The notes under the pieces are model-generated. The model was not told where the DNA came from. It did not search any database and worked only from the letters and a program-made list of their open reading frames with translations. A stretch of 64,000 nt of DNA from Neisseria uirgultaei (GTDB taxonomy: Bacteria > Pseudomonadota > Gammaproteobacteria > Burkholderiales > Neisseriaceae), in assembly GCF_962719845.1 (NCBI RefSeq), contig NZ_CAUIYF010000002.1:139104-203103 (forward strand), written 5' to 3'. Both the position numbers and the translations under genes were made by a program. Below are positions 48,971 through 56,800 of this stretch, piece by piece (position 1 is the stretch's first letter; every line of letters begins with the position of its first letter).

Positions 48971-49930
48971 ATGAAACCTGTTTTTTTGGATTTTGAACAA
49001 CCCATAGCCGAACTGACCGGAAAAATCGACGAACTGCGTTTTGTTCAGGATGAATCCGCTGTCGATATTTCGGACGAAATACACCGTTTGCAGAAAAAAA
49101 GCAACGATTTGACCAAGTCTATTTTCGGCAAACTTACGCCCGCCCAGATTTCACAGGTTTCCCGGCATCCGCAGCGTCCCTATACTTTGGATTACATTGA
49201 CGCGCTGTTTACCGATTTTGAAGAGTTGCACGGCGACCGCCACTTTGCCGACGATCATGCGATTGTCGGCGGATTGGCGCGTTTCAACGGACAAAGCGTG
49301 ATGGTTATCGGGCATCAGAAAGGGCGCGACACCAAAGAAAAAATCCGCCGCAACTTCGGTATGCCGCGCCCCGAGGGCTACCGCAAAGCCCTGCGCCTGA
49401 TGAAAACGGCTGAGAAATTCGGCTTGCCCGTCATGACCTTTATCGATACGCCGGGCGCGTATCCCGGTATCGGCGCGGAAGAACGCGGGCAGTCGGAAGC
49501 CATCGGCAAAAACCTGTACGAACTGACGCGCCTGCGCGTTCCCGTTTTGTGTACCGTCATCGGCGAAGGCGGTTCGGGCGGTGCGTTGGCGGTCGCTGTA
49601 GGCGATTACGTCAATATGCTGCAATATTCGACCTATTCCGTTATTTCCCCCGAAGGCTGCGCGTCTATTTTGTGGAAAACGGCGGAAAAAGCTGCTGATG
49701 CGGCTCAGGCTTTGGGCATTACTGCCGACCGCCTGCAAAAGCTGGACTTGGTCGATACCGTCATCAAAGAACCATTGGGCGGCGCGCATCGGGATTTCGG
49801 GCAAACCATGAAAAACGTGAAAACCGTTTTGGAAAAACAACTGCACGAAGCGCAAAGTATGCCGCTCGCCGATTTGCTTTCACGCCGTTTTGACCGCATT
49901 ATGGCTTACGGCAAATTTTCCGAACAATAA
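48971..49930 (+). CDS. accA: Acetyl-CoA carboxylase carboxyltransferase subunit alpha
   Basis: AccA with AccD transfers the carboxyl group from biotin to acetyl-CoA, giving malonyl-CoA for fatty-acid synthesis. The 319-aa protein begins MKPVFLDFEQPIAELTGK and shows RHPQRPYTLDYIDALF, FIDTPGAYPGIGAEERGQSE and VIGEGGSGGALAVAVGD. The ATG follows a roughly 200-base upstream region. tilS follows after 67 bases. Confidence 0.97.
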   Translation: MKPVFLDFEQPIAELTGKIDELRFVQDESAVDISDEIHRLQKKSNDLTKSIFGKLTPAQISQVSRHPQRPYTLDYIDALFTDFEELHGDRHFADDHAIVGGLARFNGQSVMVIGHQKGRDTKEKIRRNFGMPRPEGYRKALRLMKTAEKFGLPVMTFIDTPGAYPGIGAEERGQSEAIGKNLYELTRLRVPVLCTVIGEGGSGGALAVAVGDYVNMLQYSTYSVISPEGCASILWKTAEKAADAAQALGITADRLQKLDLVDTVIKEPLGGAHRDFGQTMKNVKTVLEKQLHEAQSMPLADLLSRRFDRIMAYGKFSEQ

Positions 49931-49997
49931 TTCAAATGAAACCGGCGGCAAGCAGTTTGTCTGAAACTGCTTGCTTTTTCTTTATCGGGACGGAGCC

Positions 49998-51308
49998 GTG
50001 CTGACTTTAGATGCGTTTGAGCGATGCTTGAAGGATTGTTTTCCTCAAGGTCTGAATGGAAAAAAAACAGCAGTGGCATTAAGCGGCGGATTGGATTCCG
50101 TCGTTTTGCTGCATCTGCTTGTCCGTGCAGGGAAACGGGCAGGATTTGTGCCGGAGGCATTGCACATCCATCACGGCTTGAGTCCCCGTGCCGACGATTG
50201 GGCGGATTTCTGCCAAAACTATTGCGATATGCTCGGGGTGGGGCTGGAAACGGTTAAGGTCTGCGTGGAAAAAAACGGTTTGGGCATCGAGGCGGCGGCG
50301 CGGCAAAAGCGTTATGCCGCGTTTGCCGAAAAAGGCTTTGACGTTTTGGCGTTGGCGCATCACAGGGACGATCAAATCGAAACCTTTATGCTGGCGGTCG
50401 CGCGCGGCGGCGGTTTGCGCGCTTTGGCGGCTATGCCCGCCGTCCGTCCTTTTGGGGAAAACGGCATCATCTGGCGGCCTTTGCTGCCTTTTTCACGGCA
50501 AGATGTGCAGGATTATGCAAAAAAACACGGTTTGCCGAATATCGAGGACGAAAGCAATAGCGATACGGCTTATTTGCGAAACCGCTTCCGACACCGTATT
50601 TTGCCCGAACTTTCCGCGCAGATTCCCCATTTCGGGCGGCATGTGCTGAACAATGTCCGCGCTTTGCAGGAAGATTTGGCTTTGCTGGACGAGGTCGTCG
50701 TTCAGGACTGCCGTTGGGTCTGTGAGGAAGGCAGTTTCGATACGGTGCGTTGGCAGGCATTTTCTCCGCGCCGGAAAACCCATATTTTGCGGCATTTTCT
50801 GAAGGAAAACGGCATCACCGTGCCGAATCAGAATGCCCTTGCTGACATTGCCCGCGTTTTGGCAGAGGCAAAAACCGGGCGTTGGAGCTTGCAAGGCTTC
50901 GAATTGCATCATTATGCAGGCAGGCTGTTTGTGTTCCAATTGGAAAAAATGGATAAACTACTGTTTTTGAAAGACAGGCAAATAAGCGGAAATTTAAGGG
51001 AAATATTGACGGGGCAGGGATTTGTTTTAAAACGTCATCCGTTTGGGCTTCCCGGGCATCTTTTGGAACAGGACGGGATTTTGAGGACGGTAGCGGCATC
51101 GGATACGTTGGCTGTCGGCGGCATCCATAAAAATGTGAAAAAAATCCTTCAGGGGAAACGGGTTTTGCCTGCCCTGCGCCCAATCTGGCCGCTTGTTGCC
51201 GACAGCGGAAACCGTCCATTGGCGTTGGCAAACTGTTGTGCGGATTTTCAAATCTCGGTTTCAGACGGCATTTTACCCGTCCATCCTGACTTTCCCATTT
51301 TATTTTGA
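49998..51308 (+). CDS. tilS: tRNA(Ile)-lysidine synthetase
   Basis: TilS converts C34 of the tRNA(Ile) CAU anticodon to lysidine with ATP and lysine, changing codon and amino-acid identity. The 436-aa protein has the P-loop VALSGGLDSVVLLHLL (about 27-42), HIHHGLSPRADDWADF, ALAHHRDDQIETFML and ESNSDTAYLRNRFRH. GTG at 49998 is chosen because GGAG lies 6 bases upstream; a TTG start at 49971 would add nine residues. It is essential in most bacteria. Confidence 0.94.
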   Translation: MLTLDAFERCLKDCFPQGLNGKKTAVALSGGLDSVVLLHLLVRAGKRAGFVPEALHIHHGLSPRADDWADFCQNYCDMLGVGLETVKVCVEKNGLGIEAAARQKRYAAFAEKGFDVLALAHHRDDQIETFMLAVARGGGLRALAAMPAVRPFGENGIIWRPLLPFSRQDVQDYAKKHGLPNIEDESNSDTAYLRNRFRHRILPELSAQIPHFGRHVLNNVRALQEDLALLDEVVVQDCRWVCEEGSFDTVRWQAFSPRRKTHILRHFLKENGITVPNQNALADIARVLAEAKTGRWSLQGFELHHYAGRLFVFQLEKMDKLLFLKDRQISGNLREILTGQGFVLKRHPFGLPGHLLEQDGILRTVAASDTLAVGGIHKNVKKILQGKRVLPALRPIWPLVADSGNRPLALANCCADFQISVSDGILPVHPDFPILF

Positions 51309-51381
51309 TAATATCGCAAACAGATTTCGGCGGCGTTCAGTCGGGTATTGTCCGGTTGCATATTTCTAAAAGGCTTGTGAA

Positions 51382-52167
51382 GTGAAACACATCAGTTCGA
51401 TCAATAATGAACACATCCGGCACCTGCACCGCCTATTGTCGCAAGGAAAGTTCAGACGGCAGTATGCCCAAACCGTTTTGGAGGGCGTCCACCTGCTTCA
51501 GGTTTTCCTGCAATCCGGCAGAAAGCCGGTCGGGGTATATATTCCCGAAGCTAAAATGCCGTCTGAAGAAGTCCGTAAATTGACGGCGGTTTTGCCGGAA
51601 GACAGGATTTTTTCCGTTTCAGACGGCATATTGAAAAAAATCAGCAGCTTGACTTGTGCGGATGATGTGCTTGCGCTGATTGATATTCCGGATGCGGGTG
51701 CTTTGCCGGCCGGCGGCGACTGCGTGGTTTTGGACGGCGTGCAAGACCCGGGCAATGTCGGCACGGTGTTGCGGAGCGCGGCGGCGGCGGGAATCGGCGT
51801 GGTCGTTTTGGGCAAAGGTTGCGCGGACGCGTGGTCGCCCAAGGTATTGCGCGCGGGGATGGGCGCGCATTTCCTGTCGGACATTTATCCGCAGGCGGAT
51901 TTGAAAATATGGTTGGTGCACTATGAAGACCGTGTGTTTGCCACCGCGTTGCGTGAGGAAAAGCAGGCGGTTCTGTATGGCGAAGACTTGTGCGCACCGA
52001 CAGCCTGGGTGTTTGGCAACGAAGGCGCGGGTGTCGGTAAAGCGCTTTTGGACAGGGCGGACAAGTGTGTCAGGATACCGATGCACGATGCAACCGAGTC
52101 TTTAAATGTCGCGATGGCGGCGACAGTCTGCCTGTTTGAACAGATGCGCCAACGGGCGGCGTATTAA
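51382..52167 (+). CDS. SpoU/TrmH-family RNA 2'-O-methyltransferase
   Basis: A 261-aa enzyme with an N-terminal substrate-binding domain (HISSINNEHIRHLHRLLS, AQTVLEGVHLLQ) and a C-terminal SPOUT fold. Motifs: LDGVQDPGNVGTVLRSAAAA, WVFGNEGAGVGKALLD and IPMHDATESLNVAMA. The target (rRNA or tRNA) cannot be told. The start is GTG at 51382. Two DUS-like stretches fall inside the coding sequence and are read as KMPSEEV and VSDGI. Two small genes follow closely. Confidence 0.9.
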   Translation: MKHISSINNEHIRHLHRLLSQGKFRRQYAQTVLEGVHLLQVFLQSGRKPVGVYIPEAKMPSEEVRKLTAVLPEDRIFSVSDGILKKISSLTCADDVLALIDIPDAGALPAGGDCVVLDGVQDPGNVGTVLRSAAAAGIGVVVLGKGCADAWSPKVLRAGMGAHFLSDIYPQADLKIWLVHYEDRVFATALREEKQAVLYGEDLCAPTAWVFGNEGAGVGKALLDRADKCVRIPMHDATESLNVAMAATVCLFEQMRQRAAY

Positions 52168-52176
52168 GGAAAAGAA

Positions 52177-52374
52177 ATGCCGTCTGAAAAAATCTATTAC
52201 GGCGTATTGATTTTCCTCTGCGCCGTTTCTATGCTGCTGACACCGTTTTTTTATGCGGGTGCTTTGAAGTCCAAGAAGGCGGCATTGCGGAAGGACGGGC
52301 AGTGGAAACTCATCTTATTGTCCAATGCCGTGGTGGCGGCGGTTTTGGCTTGGGTGTGGTGGAAATGGTTTTGA
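52177..52374 (+). CDS. Small inner-membrane protein whose start codon lies in a DUS
   Basis: A 65-aa protein with two helices (YYGVLIFLCAVSMLLTPFFYA and ILLSNAVVAAVLAWVWW) separated by a basic loop KSKKAALRKDGQWK. The ATG is the first three bases of ATGCCGTCTGAA, so the protein begins MPSE. AAGGAAAAGA precedes it. It lies 9 bases after the methyltransferase gene. No family is recognised. Confidence 0.7.
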   Translation: MPSEKIYYGVLIFLCAVSMLLTPFFYAGALKSKKAALRKDGQWKLILLSNAVVAAVLAWVWWKWF

Positions 52375-52386
52375 AGGAGTCTTGAT

Positions 52387-52689
52387 ATGAAAACATCTAA
52401 AATTATTGCGGGGCTGATGCTGGCTGCGGCGGTTCAGACGGCATCTTCGGCAGTGTACGAATGCCGTCAAAACGGTAAGGTCAGTTACAGCCAGACACCG
52501 GGAAAGCACTGTTCGGGTGTGAATCTGGGGCGGGAGCGGGTGTACAGTTCGGTCAGACCTGCCGTGAAAGACAGGGCGGAAGACGCAGGGACCGGCGATT
52601 ATTCGGACCCGGTGAGGGACGAAGCCGCCCAAAATCCGAAAGGGAATGCACAGAAAGACGGTTCGGATGCCGGTATCAGGACGCATTGA
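52387..52689 (+). CDS. Small exported protein (DUF4124-like)
   Basis: A 100-aa protein with a signal peptide (MKTSKIIAGLMLAAAVQTAS, cleavage likely after SSA). The mature N-terminus VYECRQNGKVSYSQTPGKHC resembles DUF4124, a periplasmic family with paired Cys. The second half is polar and rich in Asp, Glu and Arg, probably disordered. GAAGGAG precedes the ATG. It ends 61 bases before mpl and likely shares its transcript. Confidence 0.75.
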   Translation: MKTSKIIAGLMLAAAVQTASSAVYECRQNGKVSYSQTPGKHCSGVNLGRERVYSSVRPAVKDRAEDAGTGDYSDPVRDEAAQNPKGNAQKDGSDAGIRTH

Positions 52690-52750
52690 TTGAAACCGAA
52701 TCAGCCATGACGGTGTTGGACAATAGAATTTGAACGATTAGGGAACTCTG

Positions 52751-54127
52751 ATGAAACACATCCATATTATCGGTATCGGCGGCACGTTTATGGGCGGGAT
52801 TGCCGCTATTGCCAAAGAAGCGGGGTTCAAAGTCAGCGGTTGCGATGCGAAGATGTATCCGCCGATGAGCACCCAGCTCGAAGCCTTGGGCATAGACGTG
52901 CATGAAGGCTTCGATGCGGCGCAGTTGGACGAATTTCAAGCCGATATTTACGTTATCGGCAATGTTGCCAAGCGCGGGACGGATGTGGTCGAAGCCATTT
53001 TGAACCGAGGTCTGCCTTATATTTCTGGCCCGCAATGGCTGGCTGAAAACGTGCTGCACAGCCGCTGGGTGCTTGCCGTTGCCGGGACGCACGGCAAAAC
53101 GACTACCGCGTCCATGCTCGCCTGGGTCTTGGAATATGCCGGACTCGCGCCGGGCTTCCTTATCGGCGGCGTACCGGAAAACTTCAGCGTTTCCGCCCGC
53201 CTGCCGCAAACGCCGCGTCAAGACCCGAACAGCAAATCGCCGTTTTTCGTCATCGAAGCCGACGAATACGACACTGCCTTTTTCGACAAACGCTCCAAAT
53301 TCGTGCATTACCGCCCGCGTACCGCCGTGTTGAACAATCTGGAATTCGACCACGCCGACATCTTTGCCGACTTGGGCGTGATACAGACCCAGTTCCACCA
53401 CCTCGTGCGCACCGTGCCGTCTGAAGGCTTAATCGTCTGTAACGGACAGCAGAAAAGCCTGCAAGACACTTTAGACAAAGGCTGCTGGACGCCGGTGGAA
53501 AAATTCGGCACCGAACATGGTTGGCAGGTTGGCGAAGTCAATGCCGACGGCTCGTTCGACGTATTGCTTGACGGCAAAAAAGCCGGACACGTCGCATGGG
53601 ATTTGATGGGCGGACACAACCGCATGAACGCGCTCGCCGTCATCGCCGCCGCACGTCATGCCGGAGTCGATATTCAGACCGCCTGCGAAGCCTTGAGCGC
53701 GTTTAAAAACGTCAAACGCCGCATGGAAATCAAAGGCACGGTAAACGGCATCACCGTTTACGACGACTTCGCCCACCATCCGACCGCCATCGAAACCACC
53801 ATCGAAGGCCTGCGTCAGCGCGTCGGAAACGCACGTATCCTCGCCGTCCTCGAGCCGCGTTCTAACACCATGAAACTCGGCACGATGAAAGCCGCGCTGC
53901 CCGAAAGCCTCAAAGGTGCAGACCAAGTGTTCTGCTATGCCGGCGGCGTGGACTGGGACGTCGCCGAAGCCCTCGCGCCTTTAGGCGGCAAGCTGCACGT
54001 CGGTAAAGATTTCGATGCCTTCGTTGCCGAAATCGTGAAACATACCGAAGCAGGCGACCATATTTTGGTGATGAGCAATGGCGGTTTCGGCGGAATACAC
54101 ACCAAATTGCTGGACGCTTTGAGATAG
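52751..54127 (+). CDS. mpl: UDP-N-acetylmuramate:L-alanyl-gamma-D-glutamyl-meso-diaminopimelate ligase
   Basis: Mpl re-attaches the tripeptide from recycled peptidoglycan to UDP-MurNAc. The 458-aa protein has the N-terminal IIGIGGTFMGGIAAIAKEAG, the ATP loop VAGTHGKTTTASMLAW (about 113-128), EADEYDTAFFDKRSKFVHY and DDFAHHPTAIETTIEGLR. Length and motifs distinguish it from MurC. Recycling matters in Neisseria, which sheds peptidoglycan fragments (known for gonococcus). Confidence 0.95.
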   Translation: MKHIHIIGIGGTFMGGIAAIAKEAGFKVSGCDAKMYPPMSTQLEALGIDVHEGFDAAQLDEFQADIYVIGNVAKRGTDVVEAILNRGLPYISGPQWLAENVLHSRWVLAVAGTHGKTTTASMLAWVLEYAGLAPGFLIGGVPENFSVSARLPQTPRQDPNSKSPFFVIEADEYDTAFFDKRSKFVHYRPRTAVLNNLEFDHADIFADLGVIQTQFHHLVRTVPSEGLIVCNGQQKSLQDTLDKGCWTPVEKFGTEHGWQVGEVNADGSFDVLLDGKKAGHVAWDLMGGHNRMNALAVIAAARHAGVDIQTACEALSAFKNVKRRMEIKGTVNGITVYDDFAHHPTAIETTIEGLRQRVGNARILAVLEPRSNTMKLGTMKAALPESLKGADQVFCYAGGVDWDVAEALAPLGGKLHVGKDFDAFVAEIVKHTEAGDHILVMSNGGFGGIHTKLLDALR

Positions 54128-54129
54128 CC

Positions 54130-54170
54130 CGGGCGATGCCGTCTGAAAGCCCTTCAGACGGCATTGCCCG
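54130..54170 (+). terminator. Extended DUS-pair terminator after mpl
   Basis: CGGGCGATGCCGTCTGAA faces TTCAGACGGCATTGCCCG; the GC-rich base extends the usual stem to nearly 18 pairs. Confidence 0.8.
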
Positions 54171-54269
54171 GCTGCGCGGCACAAAGGCGGAAAAACCGTT
54201 TGCCCCGTATTTTCAAACGCGTTACACTTGCCGCCGCTGTTTTCAGCCATTTGATTACCCGCAACCGCC

Positions 54270-54339
54270 GTCATTGCGCCGGCGGTTTGCCTGTCAGCGT
54301 CATTGCGCCGGCGGTTTGCCTGTCAGCGTCATTGCGCCG
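54270..54339 (+). repeat. 29-bp tandem repeat upstream of bioB
   Basis: GTCATTGCGCCGGCGGTTTG plus CCTGTCAGC occurs twice in full (54270-54298, 54299-54327) and a third time in part. It ends 24 bases before the bioB ATG. Confidence 0.85.
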
Positions 54340-54362
54340 CTGTAAATACGAAAGAACACATT

Positions 54363-55415
54363 ATGACCGTATCCCCCGTCGCCTTGCGCCGTAAGACCGA
54401 GCGCAAGCCTCATCCCACCGCGCGCTATTGGAAAAAATGCGATGTCGAGGCACTTTTCGGACTGCCGTTTTTAGAACTTGTCTATCAGGCGGCAGAAGTC
54501 CACCGCCAAAATTTCAATCCGCGAGAAATCCAGCTTTCCACTTTGTTGTCGATCAAAACCGGCGGCTGTCCCGAAGATTGCGCCTACTGTCCGCAATCGG
54601 CGCACCACAATACCAATCTGGGCAAAGAGCAGATGATGGATGTGGATGAAATCGTCGAAAAAGCCAAAATCGCCAAATCGCGCGGTGCCAGCCGTTTCTG
54701 CATGGGTGCGGCGTGGCGCGGCCCCAAACCCAAAGACGTGGAGACGGTTTCTGCAATCATCAAAGCCGTCAAGGGCTTGGGTATGGAAACCTGCGGCACG
54801 TTCGGTATGCTCGAAGAAGGTATGGCGGAAGACTTGAAAGAGGCGGGCTTGGATTATTACAACCACAACCTCGACACCGACCCCGACCGCTACAACGACA
54901 TCATCCATACACGCCGGCACGAAGACCGCATGGATACCTTGGGCAAAGTCCGCAACGCCGGTTTGAAAGTCTGCTGCGGCGGCATTGTCGGGATGAACGA
55001 AACCCGCGCCGAACGCGCCGGGCTGATTGCCAGCCTCGCCAACCTCGACCCGCAGCCCGAAAGCGTGCCGATTAACCGGTTGGTCAAAGTGGAAGGCACG
55101 CCGCTTGCCGATGCCGAAGATTTGGATTGGACCGAATTTGTCCGTACGATTGCTGTAGCACGGATTACCATGCCGCAAAGCTATGTCCGCCTCTCGGCAG
55201 GGCGCAGCAATATGCCGGAAGCGATGCAGGCGATGTGCTTTATGGCGGGCGCGAACTCGATTTTTTACGGCGACAAGCTGCTGACCACGGGCAATCCGGA
55301 CGAAGACGGCGACAGAATCCTGATGGAAAAGCTCAACCTGTATCCCTTGCAGTTTGAAGCGGAAGGCGGCGCGGGCGGAGCGGAAAAAGCCTCGGGGATT
55401 AAAGTGGATTATTGA
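54363..55415 (+). CDS. bioB: Biotin synthase
   Basis: BioB is a radical-SAM enzyme that inserts sulfur into dethiobiotin. The 350-aa protein has the cluster-binding CxxxCxxC in GGCPEDCAYCPQSAHHNT (about 67-84). It also shows RFCMGAAWRGPKPKDVE, YNHNLDTDPDRYNDIIHTR and RITMPQSYVRLSAGRSNM, all diagnostic. I chose the ATG at 54363 (MTVSPVALRR). An in-frame ATG at 54303 would start inside the tandem repeat. The enzyme would depend on the Fe-S assembly genes also found in this window. Confidence 0.96.
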   Translation: MTVSPVALRRKTERKPHPTARYWKKCDVEALFGLPFLELVYQAAEVHRQNFNPREIQLSTLLSIKTGGCPEDCAYCPQSAHHNTNLGKEQMMDVDEIVEKAKIAKSRGASRFCMGAAWRGPKPKDVETVSAIIKAVKGLGMETCGTFGMLEEGMAEDLKEAGLDYYNHNLDTDPDRYNDIIHTRRHEDRMDTLGKVRNAGLKVCCGGIVGMNETRAERAGLIASLANLDPQPESVPINRLVKVEGTPLADAEDLDWTEFVRTIAVARITMPQSYVRLSAGRSNMPEAMQAMCFMAGANSIFYGDKLLTTGNPDEDGDRILMEKLNLYPLQFEAEGGAGGAEKASGIKVDY

Positions 55416-55444
55416 CGGATTGAAAAACACCGTCTGAAACGCGG

Positions 55445-55483
55445 ATGCCGTCTGAAGCCCGAAAAAAGGCTTTCAGACGGCAT
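55445..55483. terminator. DUS inverted-pair terminator between bioB and the capA-like gene
   Basis: Facing ATGCCGTCTGAA copies with a 15-base loop, followed by TTGTT; placed between convergent genes. Confidence 0.7.
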
Positions 55484-55511
55484 TTGTTCGGACGGCATTT
55501 CCAATATTTCT

Positions 55512-56750
55512 TTACCGGCGCGTGATGTCGCCGTCGGGCGAGACATCCAGCCCGTTCCCCTTGGGGAAATCGCTGCGGTTCAGATAAATAATCCGCCCGA
55601 TAACGGTTTTCTCGGGGTCGATTTTGGGGATTTTATCGCCGACTTGAGTGATGGGGATAATGTTGCCGGAAACGAACCGCCCCTGTTTGTCCGTAATAAT
55701 TTTAAAAATGGGGGCGATGCCGCTGATGCCGGAGGTGTTGATTGCGCCGTAGGTGGCAAAGTTGCCGCCGCTGTAGGAGATGAAGCGGTCGCGGTAAAGT
55801 TCGATGGCACGTGTGACATGCGGACCCTGCCCAAATACGACATCCGCACCGGAATCAACGGCAAGCCGTGCAAACTCGACGACGTTGCCCCTGTTTTCCC
55901 CATAGAAGATTTCGGTATCGAACGGCAGGTGTTCCGCCTGTTTCCCTTCCGCGCCGCCGTGGAACATCACAATGACGATGTCGGCTTTTTGCTTGGTTTT
56001 CCGAATCAGTTTTCTGACTTTGGCATAATCGTTCAGTTTGACGGCGGCAAGGTTGGGGGCGAAGGAGACGAAGCCGTATCTCACGCCGTTTTTCTTCAGA
56101 ATGGCGGTTTCAAACCTGTTTTCGATGCCCGAATATTTGATGTTCAATTCGTCAAGGTTGCCTACCGTTGCCGTGATGCCTTGCGCGCCGAAGTCGTTGC
56201 TGTGGTTGTTGGCGAGGCTGAGGTAGTCGAATCCCGCGTCGGCAAGGTATTGCCCGTAGGCGGAGGGCGTTCGGAATGCATAGCATATTTTGGGGTTTGC
56301 ACATTTTTTCGGCGTACCGCCTTCGTCAAACAGCGTGCCTTCAAGGTTGCCGACGGTAATGTCCGCGTCTTGCAAGACGGATTCGACGTGTTTCAGGATA
56401 TTGGTATCGGGCAGGTAATCGACCGGATAATTGCTGCCGAGCATAATGTCGCCGACACCGATGATGGAAACAGTATCGGCTGCTTTTCCGTCAGGCTTAT
56501 CCTGTTCGTCCCCAATGCTGATTTTTGAGGCAGGGAAGGGGTTTGAAGCGTCAATTGGCAATATGGGGGATTCCGTTCCGTCAGGATGCGCCGGGGGGTT
56601 GATCTCGGCGGTTTGGGCTGTGGGTGTGGAAGCTGCATAAAAGGCAGCAGCCGGAGTTTCTTTCACATATTCAAGTGCTGTAAAACCACTACCGATAACG
56701 AGGGCCAAAATTGCGGCAAATACCGCCATCGCCCAGATAAATTTGTCCAT
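55512..56750 (-). CDS. CapA/PgsA-family membrane-anchored metallophosphatase-like protein
   Basis: A 412-aa protein with one N-terminal membrane anchor (FIWAMAVFAAILALVIGSGF) and a Pro/Thr-rich linker. The PGA_cap domain shows IGVGDIMLGSNYPVDYLP, VGNLEGTLFDEGG, YLSLANNHSNDFGAQGI and VMFHGGAEGK, then GADVVFGQGPHVTRAIELY. These resemble metal-binding motifs of calcineurin-like phosphoesterases. In Bacillus, CapA helps make poly-gamma-glutamate capsule; no cap operon is here, so the role is unknown. ATG 56750 is preferred for its spacing from AAAGG (56753 also possible). Confidence 0.85.
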   Translation of the reverse strand: MDKFIWAMAVFAAILALVIGSGFTALEYVKETPAAAFYAASTPTAQTAEINPPAHPDGTESPILPIDASNPFPASKISIGDEQDKPDGKAADTVSIIGVGDIMLGSNYPVDYLPDTNILKHVESVLQDADITVGNLEGTLFDEGGTPKKCANPKICYAFRTPSAYGQYLADAGFDYLSLANNHSNDFGAQGITATVGNLDELNIKYSGIENRFETAILKKNGVRYGFVSFAPNLAAVKLNDYAKVRKLIRKTKQKADIVIVMFHGGAEGKQAEHLPFDTEIFYGENRGNVVEFARLAVDSGADVVFGQGPHVTRAIELYRDRFISYSGGNFATYGAINTSGISGIAPIFKIITDKQGRFVSGNIIPITQVGDKIPKIDPEKTVIGRIIYLNRSDFPKGNGLDVSPDGDITRR

Positions 56751-56800
56751 CATCAGACCTTTGCTGTTAAGACGGCATTTGCCGCGCGTTTCGGAAGGGC

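Noticed and set aside
54471..55430. Minus-strand frame of 319 codons across bioB
   Set aside because: It is antisense to BioB, whose radical-SAM motifs are unmistakable.
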